Positions 53,392-63,709 of a stretch of DNA of 64,000 nucleotides are shown piece after piece (within the stretch, counting starts at the first letter, position 1; each line of letters starts with the position of its first letter). The translations under genes and the position numbers were made by a program. The notes under the pieces were generated by a model. That model was not told where the DNA came from, ran no database searches, and was given only the letters and a program-made list of their open reading frames with translations. This DNA comes from Pseudo-nitzschia pungens (taxonomy: Eukaryota; Bacillariophyta; Bacillariophyceae; Bacillariales; Bacillariaceae): the NCBI GenBank assembly GCA_037355855.1, contig CM074762.1, positions 930,001 to 994,000 on the forward strand, written 5' to 3'.

Positions 53392-56163
53392 ATGAATTCA
53401 AACGTCAGACTTCCTCTGTCGTCCCGAGACATCAATGAATCTCGTTTCCGTAAGGAGAACAACGATGATGCTTTTTGTAACAGCGAGGACGAGGAAGAGA
53501 GCGTCGAGAGGATCAAGGAACGATTCCAACGGGATTTTTTGCCCAGGTACGGCAACCTGTGGAGACGAATGGCCCGCAGGCAGCAGGCGATGGCGAAGGA
53601 GGGAACACGCGCCGGGGTTCGTCGAAACACCACCACCACCACCACCAACGACGACGACGACGATTCCGTTTCGAGTTCGATTTCGATTTCCTCCGGCTCC
53701 ACAGCGTCGGAAGCACCCGAGCCGGCTCGTCGTGCGTTCGATTTCGTGGACGCGATCGAAACGAAAGCAAGCGTTACCATCCGCGGGATTTCTCACGACC
53801 GGGACTGCGACTGCGGTTGCGTGCCACCCATCGAGGAATTTTCGATGCCCGACGGCCGGCAAGATGGCAACAATCTCGGTGCAGCGGCAATCACCAAGGA
53901 TCCGATCGTTCCGAATGGAGCACGATACAAAATCGATGGCAATCAGAATTCTGCTGAAATATTCAATGACGAAGAAACCGAAGACGAAGACGCGGATGCT
54001 CTATCGTCGTATGAGACCGCTGAAGAATACGACAAGGACGAAACCGATCGGTGTGATGGAATCGAATCAACCCTTGTGGACGAAGGATCGGATGGGGACT
54101 GTGACGACAGTGAAGCAAAGTATAAAATGCATAAAGTAAGACCAACCAATGGTATCGACGTCGATGCTCATTCCAGAGAGTCCGAAGCTAACACTAAAGA
54201 CAATATACTCAGCACGAACGAATTACTCGGCGACGACAAGAAAGTGGTGGTAGAATCCGAGGAAAACACTGTGAACGATGTTGCGTTCCGCTCAAAAATT
54301 GTTGCAAAAGAAAATCCCCATTTGACTCCAGAGTTGTTGTTTAAAAATGCTCCAAAGACTGCAACGACTCATGATCTTGTAGATTCCCATGATGACGATG
54401 ATGATGATGATGCTGACAATGAGAACAACACAGAGAATGGAAGCGACGATGACAATGATGACAGAGATGACTGGATTCCTGGGGCCAAATTGAGGCAACC
54501 AATTTCAACACGGAATCAAGTACTCCGAATCCTGAAGCCAATGAACACAGATTACAAAACAGCAACTGCATATGAAATCAAAAAGGTTTCGATGCAGACT
54601 GTAACGACTCATGATCTTGTAGATTCAGAGGACGATGATGCCGATGATGAGAGCAACACAGAGAATGAAAGCGATGATGACGATGATGACGATGATGAAT
54701 GGACTCCCGAGAACAAACTGAGGCAACCAATTTCAACACCAAACTTGGTAATCCCAATCCTGAAGCCAATGACCACAGAGCGCAAAACAGCAACCGCATA
54801 TGAAATCAAAAAGGTTCCGATGCATACTGCAACGACTCATGATCTTGTAGATTTGGAGGACGATGATGCCAACGAAGAGAACGACACAGAGAGTGAAAGC
54901 GATGACGACGACGATGAATGGACTCCCGAGGACAAATCGAGGAAACGAATTTCAACACGAAACTCGGTAATCCCAATCCTGAAGCCAATGACCACAGAAC
55001 GCAAAACAGCAGAGGAAAACATTGTGAACGACGTCGCGTTCAGCTCAAAAGTTGTTGGAAAAGAAAATTCCCATTTGACTCCAGAGTCGTTTGTCGATGC
55101 TCCGAAGACTACAATGACTCATGATCTTGTCGATTCAGATGACGATGATGCAGACGATGAGAACGACACAGAAAAAAAAAGCAATGACAAAGATGATGAT
55201 AAAGATGAATGGACTCCAAAGGACAAATCAAGGCAACCAATTTCAACACCGAACTCAGTAATCCCAGTCCTGAAGCCAACGGCCATAGGACACAAAACAG
55301 CAGTTGCGGATACAATAGAAAAGAAAAAAATCATCGAGACAATCGATCTCTGTGACAGTGGTTCCGATACCGATTTTACGGTGGAAGACGAAGATGAGAA
55401 GCAAGCAAGACTGGTCGAGGCACGGCAACGAAGAGTAAAATCGAAAGCTTCGTTTCATCGTCGACGGGAGCACATCACAAAGTCCGCGTTTGATGAATTC
55501 AACCGAAACGCATTCGGGGGAAAGGTCGGGAACGTAGAGGTCCAGTGGTCGAAGAAACTAAATTCCACCGCCGGATTGACGAGGCTGAAGAAAGTCTGCG
55601 TGGACATGACACCGGGCGTTCCGCTGAAACGCCACGCCGTGATCGAGCTGAGCACCAAGGTGATAGACAGCGAAGAAAAACTCCGAACGACGCTCCTCCA
55701 CGAGCTGGTGCACGCCGCCGTTTGGATCGTGGAGGGCGTCAGCAAACCTCCGCACGGTGCCGACTTCAAGCGGTGGGCCAAAATTGCCATGTCGAAGGTT
55801 CCGGACGTGGTCGTCACGACCACCCACGACTACGTCATTCAGTACAAATTCAACTGGAACTGCGTGCGTCCCGGGTGCGAGTTCACGGTCGGGAGGCACA
55901 GCCGGAGCGTCGATCCGGAAAGGCACCGCTGTGGGATCTGCAGGGGACACCTGGTCGAGGTCACCCCCGAGGGTGCCCCCAAGAAGAAAACCGCGCCATC
56001 TGCGTACAATCTCTTTGTCCGGGAACACTCCAAGGCGGTCCGGGAACGGCTGCGAAACAAAAACCCGGGTGTCACCCAGGCCGCCGTGATGAAAGAACTG
56101 GGTCGGCTCTGGCGCGAACAAAAAAAGCAACGAGAACAACGAGACGAAGGAATGAACGATTGA
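53392..56163 (+). CDS. GCNA: GCNA-type SprT metalloprotease with acidic repeats and HMG box
   Basis: 923 residues; the ATG at 53392 is chosen because the upstream frame is only a GTCTC repeat. Residues 1-320 are acidic and disordered. Four acidic repeats follow (about 320-645), each with a THDLVDSEDDD-like start, an Asp/Glu run, DEWTPEDK, and a hydrophobic VIPILKPM-type strand; EKKKIIETIDLCDSGSD comes next. The SprT protease domain starts near 690 (AFDEFNRNAF), with the metal-binding HELVH at about 770 and the third ligand expected in PPHGADFKRW. A zinc ribbon (CVRPGCEF to HRCGICRG, about 823-850) and an HMG box (APSAYNLFVREHSKAVRE) complete the architecture. GCNA/ACRC proteases clear DNA-protein crosslinks and protect genome stability. 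VIPIL and IDLCDS look like SUMO-interacting motifs, as reported for GCNA, but that is inference here. Confidence 0.92.
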   Translation: MNSNVRLPLSSRDINESRFRKENNDDAFCNSEDEEESVERIKERFQRDFLPRYGNLWRRMARRQQAMAKEGTRAGVRRNTTTTTTNDDDDDSVSSSISISSGSTASEAPEPARRAFDFVDAIETKASVTIRGISHDRDCDCGCVPPIEEFSMPDGRQDGNNLGAAAITKDPIVPNGARYKIDGNQNSAEIFNDEETEDEDADALSSYETAEEYDKDETDRCDGIESTLVDEGSDGDCDDSEAKYKMHKVRPTNGIDVDAHSRESEANTKDNILSTNELLGDDKKVVVESEENTVNDVAFRSKIVAKENPHLTPELLFKNAPKTATTHDLVDSHDDDDDDDADNENNTENGSDDDNDDRDDWIPGAKLRQPISTRNQVLRILKPMNTDYKTATAYEIKKVSMQTVTTHDLVDSEDDDADDESNTENESDDDDDDDDEWTPENKLRQPISTPNLVIPILKPMTTERKTATAYEIKKVPMHTATTHDLVDLEDDDANEENDTESESDDDDDEWTPEDKSRKRISTRNSVIPILKPMTTERKTAEENIVNDVAFSSKVVGKENSHLTPESFVDAPKTTMTHDLVDSDDDDADDENDTEKKSNDKDDDKDEWTPKDKSRQPISTPNSVIPVLKPTAIGHKTAVADTIEKKKIIETIDLCDSGSDTDFTVEDEDEKQARLVEARQRRVKSKASFHRRREHITKSAFDEFNRNAFGGKVGNVEVQWSKKLNSTAGLTRLKKVCVDMTPGVPLKRHAVIELSTKVIDSEEKLRTTLLHELVHAAVWIVEGVSKPPHGADFKRWAKIAMSKVPDVVVTTTHDYVIQYKFNWNCVRPGCEFTVGRHSRSVDPERHRCGICRGHLVEVTPEGAPKKKTAPSAYNLFVREHSKAVRERLRNKNPGVTQAAVMKELGRLWREQKKQREQRDEGMND
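54345..55330 (+). repeat. Coding tandem repeat within GCNA (about 230-280 bp units)
   Basis: Four imperfect units, each opening with ACGACTCATGATCTTGTAG (starting about 54364, 54604, 54832 and 55116), giving spacings of 240, 228 and 284 bp. The variation lies mainly in the length of the GAT/GAC acidic run and in an optional insert. Confidence 0.85.
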
Positions 56164-56326
56164 TTTATTCCGTGCTTCTAGTGTCCAGAAACAAGGAAAG
56201 AGCTTCACCCTCCGCGCTTTTCGCGTCGCAATCTAGTTTATGTTGGTTTTTCGATGTAGATCTGTAGTGCAGATTGGTGCGTGCGTTGCTCCGGTCCCCG
56301 TGGTCTTTTTCCGAATCGAGCGGTCG

Positions 56327-57692
56327 TCATCGGTCCGTGATCGATGGTTCCTCAGCACCGATTCCGCTCTCGCTCCACCAAAACCGGTAGATGTAGACCT
56401 TTCCCGTCTCGGGATCGCCCTCGATGTTGTCGTCGCCGTAGTCGTGCCCGTCGAGCTGCTCGTCGACCAGCTCGTGATCGAATCCGTACTCCCGTGCCTT
56501 TTCCAACACAAAGTCGATGGTGACCGGGACCTTGCGAATGGCAAAGGCCATCCAGAACTCGGCCCTGGTATCGTGGGCATCGGAACCACCACCACCACCA
56601 GCAGCAGCAGATCGTCGCAGCAGCAGCACCCGCACCGTTTCCCAGAGCGGATCGATAACCAGCGGGGAATAGACAATGTCGGAGGCAATGATGGTGTCGA
56701 ATTTCGATCCATTGGCAATCTTCTCCAGAAAGCTCTCGGAATGATCCCTGCCCCAGAGGAGCTGGGCCGCCGAGACGTCCCAACACCGTGTCGGACCATC
56801 TTCTTCCTCTGCGTAGTCGTCATCGTCGTGGTCCTTGTTGTTGTTGTTGTTGTTGTTGTTGTTGGGTGGTGGTCGCCGTCGCTGGTTGACCGCAATGTTC
56901 TCGCGGAGCGCGACCATGGCATCGCTGTCCCCGTCGGTGATCACGACCGATCGCGCTCCGAGGCGATGCGCGAGGAGGCCGTTGAGGCCCAGTCCCGCTC
57001 CGAGCTGCGTGTCGTGGCGCGATGCGTTGCGTTTTGTTGCACAGTGTACGTTACGTTACGTGTCGCGTCGCGTTGCGTCGTGTCGTGCGATTCGGAAGGA
57101 AAGGTACCGGGATGGGGTGAGTGAGTGAGATGACATGGTAGGCGCTTACATTGATACTCCTTTCAGCACGTTTCTCTCCTTGCCGGCGGTAACACACGCA
57201 ACGAAACTCAACTCAACTCAACTCAACGCAACTCAACCCGAAACCACACCACTCCACTCCATTCCACTCCACTCCACTTACCTCGAGGACCCGCTTGTTC
57301 CTCAGTTCGACCGCGTGCGACACCATGTAATCGCACAAGTACTTGGAGGCCTTCCACAGCGTCAGGCCCGTCGATTGCCACACCTCGTCCGAGCTCGTCT
57401 TGTATCCGTGGATCCGCAGGTCGATGATGCCTTCGCTATTCACACCGGATGATTCGCCACCCGGAACCTCGAATCGAAACGGAAAGACCTGGGTCGGATC
57501 CGGATCGGCAAAGGGGTCGAAGGGATTATGGAACCCGTCGTCGCTGTCGTCGTTTTCGTCGTCATCGTTTGTTTCGTGTTCGTTGTCGTTGTCGTTGTCG
57601 TTGTCGTCTTTTTTCTTGTGGTCGTCCGGCCACCGGATCTGGGCATCCGTCCACTTGATGTCCTTGGTGGATGCGTTGTCGGATGTTGGCAT
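56327..57692 (-). CDS. Methyltransf_16 (METTL21-like) protein methyltransferase
   Basis: Two exons, 57692-57282 and 57004-56327, joined over a 277-bp intron (CTCGAG|GTAAGT to CACGCAG|CTCGG), giving 362 residues. An acidic N-terminus with an (Asn-Asp)n run is followed by TGLTLWKASKYLCDYMVSH, then motif I split exactly by the intron (KRVLE|LGAGLGLNGLLAH), VVITDGDSDAM for motif II, and FDTIIASDIVYSP for motif IV. These are the seven-beta-strand signatures of the family that methylates lysines on chaperones, VCP or elongation factors. A low-complexity insert (PPPNNNNN with acidic stretch) lies between motifs II and III. The C-terminal FEYxxW-like region reads IYRFWWSESG. The target is not assignable. 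It is convergent with GCNA, with 163 bp between stops. Confidence 0.88.
57205..57280. repeat. (AACTC)n and (CACTC)n pentanucleotide repeats in the methyltransferase intron
   Basis: AACTC units (57208-57238) then CCACTC/CATTC units (57250-57279), reaching the donor site at 57281. A further GTTAC/GTCGC array occurs at 57045-57090 near the acceptor, so most of the intron is 5-bp repeat. Confidence 0.88.
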
Positions 57693-58423
57693 GGTGGCAG
57701 TTTGGTTGCGTCTGCGTGCTAGTGCTTGCGCTCTGATTTCAAAGGTTGTCGGAAGAAAAAAATCGTCGGACGAGAATGAAACAGATGGGTAACTTAATTA
57801 ACCTTAGTTTTCGATTTTCTTATTTCGTTGGTTTTGTGATGCGGACAGCAGATTTTTGGAACGCGACATATGATTGAGCATCAACCACCTTCGGAATGTG
57901 TGGCGTTTGGCTTTCTATTGTCTCACTCAAAGTGTGTCAATGAAGCCTAACTCTGTACCATTCCATGAAATAATAACGAACAAATTCGCGTTGAGCGTTC
58001 AAGCCTGTTCGATTGTTTTTGATGATGAGATGAATGTCTTGCGAAAGGATCCATCCAACGCCTTACTGATATCACTTGGGACGAAATACTACGAGAACGT
58101 ACAATTATGCACATAAAGTTACCGTAAAATTACAACATACCCCTTTCGGACCGAGGATTTTTATGCATAAAAATATTTTTGTTTTCATCAGCAACCGCAA
58201 ATCGCAATTTTCATCCGATACATTCAACATACTTTTGAACTTGCACTTGTGAAGGTTGCTTGTACTTGTAGTAACTTACTCGGTGTAAGCCTTACTCGCA
58301 CTCGTGCTCCGTACTAACTAATAACGAAGTCACGAAGTATCATTCACCGCTCTCCGGTTGGTTTGCGTCACGACACGACTCTGTCCAATCGATCCGACAA
58401 TACGCTCCTCTATCAAGAATAAT
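57693..58423. other. Divergent intergenic region between the methyltransferase and ASH2L
   Basis: About 730 bp, no gene seen. GTAAGGTTAC-like words occur near 57790, 58115 and 58265-58310. Both promoters must lie here. Confidence 0.6.
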
Positions 58424-59238
58424 ATGACGACCGAACAACCAGACGACGACATCGAAGAGGTCAAGATGGAGATTGAGGACGACGACAATGACAATGACAA
58501 TGACAATGACGCCGACGGTGATGGCGACGGTGACGGCGATGGCGATGGCGATGGCGATGGCGATGGGACAACACCCGCCGCAGCATCCTCCGAGGAACCG
58601 GCACCGAAGGAAAGCACTCCTCCCGTTGCGGACACCCCCGAAACCGCAAAGCCTAGCGAGACTGCTGCCGTGGATAAGGATGACCCAATGAAAGAAGAGG
58701 ACGAGGACGGCAAAAGCAACACGACTACCGCCACCACCAGCAACGACAACGAAAACGTTAACGACAAGGACAACGACAACGACAACGACAACGAGGAAGC
58801 CAAACCAAAAGCCGAAGCCGAAGCGCCAAATCCAACCGAAATCTCATCCAAGAAACGACCCCGGAGTCCGTCGGCGGAGGCCACCGATGGGGCGAAAGCG
58901 GAATCCGGCACTACCTCCTCCGCAGCAGCAGAAGCAGCAGCAGTATCCGCCGCACCGGCAGATCCTCCTCCTTCCAAGGCCCCCAAGCGTGCGGCGGTGG
59001 GGACGGAAGGGACCTCCATCCGGGGAAACTCCGGGGGAGACGCAACCACTGCAGCCGCCGCCTCGTCGTCGTCGTCTTCGTCTTCTCCCGCGGACGAAAC
59101 CATTTCGTTTGCTTCCATCGCCGCCGCCTCACAGCTCTGCTCGTCTCAGGGATGGAACGGCCTGGCCAATCTCCTGAGTTTCTCGCTCCTGACCGGCGGG
59201 AGCAGCAGCAGCAACAATAGCAGCAACAACAATTCCGC

Positions 59239-59269
<31 letters not shown>

Positions 59270-60842
59270 GGCGGCGGCAACTCGAGTTCCTCGTCCGGGC
59301 CGACATCCGGCCGGTCTTCCGGACGGAGCTCCCCCGTGGGAGGGGGCGGGAGCTCGTCCACCGGCGCCAACCACGGGACCCTCCCATCCAAGGAACAGGT
59401 CTTGCAGTCCGCCATCAAGGCCGTCAACGATATGCCCCCCTTTGTCCACCTCAGCAAGACCGACAGCGCCCCCCAGCTCAAGATTGCCGACTCGGAACCG
59501 GCGGGGGCCAGCGAGGAAGGCAAATCACAACAACAACAGCAACAACAGTCCACAAAATCACCATCTGGCCAACGACCGTTTGGCCTGCAAGCAGGCGGAG
59601 GGAGAGGTCCGGGGCTACCGCATGACCCGGGGATCCCACGGGGTTGCCCCCGGGGCGGGGCACTATTACTACGAGGTGGTGATTCTCGAGCCGCCGACCC
59701 CCAGGGAATTGGCAAACTCGCTCCCGCCCAACGTCCGGCTGGGCAAGAAGCTCCGCAGGGAACTGGAGGCGGCCCTGGAGGCCCAGGCGACCGCCGAGGC
59801 GGCCTCCGGCGAGACGATTCCGCGGCAGCAGAAGAACCAGAGCAACGGAGGCGGCGGAATCGGATTCGGGGCCCACGTCCGGCTGGGGTGGAGCATGCGG
59901 ACGGGCGATCTGCAGGCTCCCGTCGGATACGACAAGTGGAGCTACGGCGTCCGGGACATACACGGGAGCAGGATCCACTGCAGCCGGCGGGAAGACCACT
60001 GGGGAGGAGAGGCCTTCGGTCCGGGGGACGTCATCGGGTGCGCGATTTCCATGGTGGGAGCCGACGAGGCGGCGGCCAACGGCGGGGAGGGCACGGATCC
60101 CGAGGGTCCCGCGCAACCAACCGCCAAAACCAACAACGCCAACTCGTCGTCGTCGTCGTTGTCGGAGAACCACGGCAGCGGCAACGCCATTCGCTTCTTC
60201 AAGAACGGATACCCCATGGGAGAATTCGTCATCACCAAGGGAAAGCGGGAGGGAGGGGTCGCCTTTTCGATCCCCGACGGCGTTTACTACCCGGCGATTT
60301 CTCTCTACATGGGAGCCACCGTCAAGGTCAACTTTGGTCCCCACTTTATCCATCCCCCCCGCAAACTCCCGACGGCACTGTCCTCCAAGTACTACCAGAA
60401 TTCAAAGGCCAAGAAGTCCGCGGCATCGACGAGCGGCGGCGGCGGCGGACCCCACAATCCCTTCTTGCCCGTGTCCAGCCTGTCCAACCCCCCCCTGACG
60501 GTCGAGGAGGCGGCTTCCAAGGTCACCCGGGAGCAAAAGACGCTCTTTTTTCGGAGGGTGGACCAGACCGAGCCCAAGCAGCAGCGATTCCTGGAACTGG
60601 TCGAGACGGAGGCCCGCGTGGTCCGGGACGCCTACGCGCACCACCGCCGCAAGCACGTCACGGACGTGATTTCCGAGCGCAGGGCCCGAAACATCAAGTG
60701 GGACGACCTGGAAAAGGACGAGTATTATCACCGCGATTCCGCCGGTGGCAGCGAGGAAGGCGGGAACGGGGAAGCAAAGTCCGCAGAGACGGTGGCGGCA
60801 ACGGGAACGACGGCAACAAACGACGCGGCGGAAAGCGCGTGA
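58424..60842 (+). CDS. ASH2L: ASH2L-like COMPASS/MLL subunit (SPRY domain), with a one-base frameshift
   Basis: About 805 residues after correction of one frameshift. The start ATG is at 58424. The first 340 residues are low-complexity: an (Asp-Asn)n and (Gly-Asp)n acidic head, Ala/Ser/Thr stretches, an NLS-like SKKRPRSPS and a poly-Asn run. The SPRY domain begins with APQLKIAD, continues in a second frame as RMTRGSHGVAPGAGHYYYEV, then RLGWSMRTGDLQAPVGYDKW, SYGVRDIHGSRIH, and IRFFKNGYPMG and GVYYPAISLYMGATVKVNFG, all characteristic of ASH2. Large Ser/Asn inserts interrupt it. The end, RRKHVTDVISERRARN, may be the DPY30-binding helix. The two frames join if one A is removed from AAAA at 59554-59557. 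ASH2L supports H3K4 methyltransferases in the nucleus. The WH/PHD part of animal ASH2L is not seen. Confidence 0.88.
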
Positions 60843-62305
60843 AGAAGAGGAGGAATGGACAGCGAAAACGAAGCCCGGTTGGTTTCGGGGATGCGGGCAC
60901 CCACCCGGGCTTGGTTCCTTTTTGGTATATGGGGCCGCTGCCAATGCGAGTCTTCGAGATGTGGCATCGGGATGGTTCCGCACGTTTGCAAAACAGTGTT
61001 CTGGCAAACACAGCAACTCACCAAACAACGTAAGTCCATACGAAACATATAAGACTAGACGAGACGAGACGAGACAATAGGATGCAATGCAAGGCTTCCT
61101 AGACGATGCCGATGCCCAGCACACCGGCGGTTCATTTTGGCTTGCTCCTGGTTCCAACCGTTCTTTGTTCGAAACAGTTGCTTCTGCAATGTTGTTGATG
61201 TTCCCGTGCCGAGGCGTTGCGATCCATCTCTGTGGCTTGGCACACCAAGTACGCACTGTACGAGTATTGGGAACCCTCTGTACGTGGATCATAGGAATTT
61301 TAATAATAATAATCAAAATAATAAAAGTAAATTCAGTGATGAGAGCGGTATCGAATTCCGTCGTGTGTTGCGGGTTTTTCGATCTTGTCCCGATCCCAAT
61401 GCCCAAAAAATAGTACGAATGTATGCCGAACGAACGAAAGTTGTCGCAACAAAATGACCGGCGGAGCACTAGAAACGAGAAAGCAAGGATTGAAACATCG
61501 CTCGGAATGTTGGGAACCTTCTGTACGTGTATCATAGGAAATATAATAAGAATCTAAATAATAAAAGTAAATTCAGTGATGAGAGCGGTATCGAATTGCG
61601 TAGACTGTTGCGGGTATTTCGATCTTCTCCCGATCCCAATGCCCAAAAAATAGTACGAATGTATGCCGAACGAAAGAAAGTTGTTGGAACAAAACGACCG
61701 GCGAAGCGCTAGAAACGAGAAAGGAAACGAACGAAGCAAGGATTGAAACATCGCTCGGAACCACCGTGGCGAGAACGGAAAGCTACCGTATATATCCCGG
61801 GCCAAAAGGAGTAGCCGGTTGCGAGCGAGTCGTTTCCATCACAGCGCAACGGTTCGACCCGTGCCCCAAGAACTTCGAACCGTTGCGATTGAGAGGCATA
61901 GTGAAATTTGCTGGATTGCGGGACTCGGTAACTTCCGCGCAGGCTCGGGAGTGCATGGGGGTGGACGAGATCATTGGATCGATCTCCACGACACCTCCCG
62001 AGAGGAACTCTGCGACAACCGGAAGAACCAATCACACGCGTTCAAAAGAATACTACGGTTGCCGCAGTAGGTAACGGAGGAAAACACAAGCTGCAGTTCT
62101 GAAAGTCCCTTCTATTTGTATAATGATTATTCGTTGTTTTTGCTGTTGCTCTTCTTGCTTCGCAATTCGGTAGTCTACGGTACGCGAGTAATGGTCTATG
62201 GGAGAAGTGTGTGGGTGGAGTTGCTGCGTGTGCATGCTCTTTGTGTGTTGTGCGGTTGCATCTGCATCAGCATCTGCATCTGCATATTAATTTGATTTTT
62301 ATTTT
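60843..62305. other. Convergent spacer between ASH2L and the YqgF-like gene, with a tandem duplication
   Basis: About 1.46 kb, no gene supported. A GACGA array lies at about 61055-61077 and a 243-bp direct duplication at 61267-61752; the rest is unique. Frames of 60-110 codons in the duplication have no known motif. Confidence 0.6.
61267..61752. repeat. 243-bp tandem direct duplication
   Basis: Unit 1 (61267-61509) and unit 2 (61510-61752) both begin TTGGGAACC(C/T)TCTGTACGT and end GATTGAAACATCGCTCGGAA. The core AAAAGTAAATTCAGTGATGA with the following 100 bp is nearly identical. Differences are mostly small indels in an ATA-rich part and after GAAACGAGAAAG, so the duplication is relatively recent. 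Confidence 0.9.
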
Positions 62306-63709
62306 TCAGTTGGATCGCATCAGGATCAGACTCTTTTTTTGTTTGGCCTGCGCTATGCTCTGCCGCAGCTTGGAGGGCGGCAAAGGTGCGGCCGCAGCGG
62401 CAGCCGCAGACGCCGCCGACGTCGACCCCGAGGCAGACGCGGCTGCCGGCAACGACGAAAGCCGCGCATCGACCGGCGTCGCTCCGGAGTGTCGGTATCG
62501 CATCGAACCGTTCTTGGTTTGTGCCGCGGGTTCTTCCTCGTTTCGGATGGAGGACGAAAAGGACGAAGTGGACGACGACCATCCCGATTGGGTTTGCGAT
62601 TCGCACAGATCCGGCCAGTGCTCCCGACAGAAATCGTCCCATACCCCCAGGACCACGGTGAGCTCGTCCTCGTAGTACTGCTCCTTGGACGCAAAGTACC
62701 GGGTGGGTTCGTTTTGTGGTTTCGCATGGGCTTCTTCGAGGTGGTCGCTGTTGTCATTGCTGCTGTAATCCGTATTGTTGGTGCTGGTGCTGGTGCAGCT
62801 GTTGCTGTTATCACCGGAAAAAGCAGCCTGCTGCTCCCTCCTCCCGTACGAGGCGCACCGACCAAACGAGTCCACCACCTTGGAGGGATCCGATCGCTGG
62901 AGGGTTTCGATGCGTCCGGCGTCCCAAAGGCAAAAGGGCCTCGACAAGAATCCTCCCTCGTGGTTCTTCCAGACCTCGTTGCTCCGTTCCACGAGCTGTT
63001 CGAGAGCATACACGACCCTCCCGCAGGCCGCACCCATGCGTCCCGTGTCGTGCTGGAGGGGCCAGTTCACAACGACCCCGCAGACCTGCAATGATTCGTT
63101 TCGATTCGATTCGTTTCGATTCCATTATTTGTTTTGTTTCGTGTCATATCATATCAATTCAACAACCAAAAGACCCGGTCAGCAAGGAACGGCAAGTCCA
63201 CCAGATTCCCTTCAGTCCCACAAGAATGCCCGTCATAAGCGTCCTCTTCCTCGGCCGCTCGGCTCAGCTCGATTCATTCAATAATTCAATCATTCATCAT
63301 TCATTGGTCCCGCCTTCGTTTCGGATTTCGTATCCTGTCCATGTCCTTTCCCGTCATCTCAAGTCACCGAATGCCATCTCATGCACGCACGCACGCACGG
63401 ACGTACCTTGTAGTCCTCCACAATTCCCGCAAACCGCTCCAGGCAATCGGCATCGATCGATCGGGCGATGCTCTTGCGCTCGCAAAAGCGCAGGGGTTCC
63501 AGCTCGAGGCAGGGCATCCCCAGGGACGGGTGGGAGGCCACCGCGATTCCCACCCGGTTCTTGTGGATGTTGAGGGCCAGGACGGTGTGGCCCAGATCTC
63601 GCTTCCAGTCCAGGATCGAGGCGACCCTGGACGGTTTGCTCAGCTTCCTCAGGAGCTGGGGATGCATGTCTACCGAGGCCAGCCAGGAATAGCGGCGGAC
63701 GACGAGCAT
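62306..63709 (-). CDS. RuvX/YqgF (Holliday-junction resolvase-like) domain protein, catalytic residues degenerate
   Basis: Two exons, 63709-63407 and 63085-62306 (320-bp intron, TACAAG|GTACGT to TTGCAG|GTC), give 360 residues. The RNase-H-like YqgF fold is visible: first strand VLALNIHKNRVGIAVASHP (about 43-61), CGVVVNWPLQHDTGRMGAAC corresponding to the family's VVGLP-NM-G-G-A-A block, and CLWDAGRIET for the family's LWDERLTT. Compared with bacterial RuvX, the first-strand Asp is Asn (ALN) and the Glu of DER is Ala (DAG), so nuclease activity is doubtful. The second half (about 190-360) is eukaryotic low-complexity sequence: Ser/Asn-rich, with a segment YYEDELTVVLGVWDDFCREH and an Ala-rich stretch. 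The start MLVVRRYSWLAS may be an organelle presequence. Confidence 0.78.

Noticed and set aside
60402..61535. 377-codon - frame spanning the ASH2L end and the 243-bp duplication
   Set aside because: Half lies antisense to ASH2L coding sequence; no motif; starts inside the duplication.
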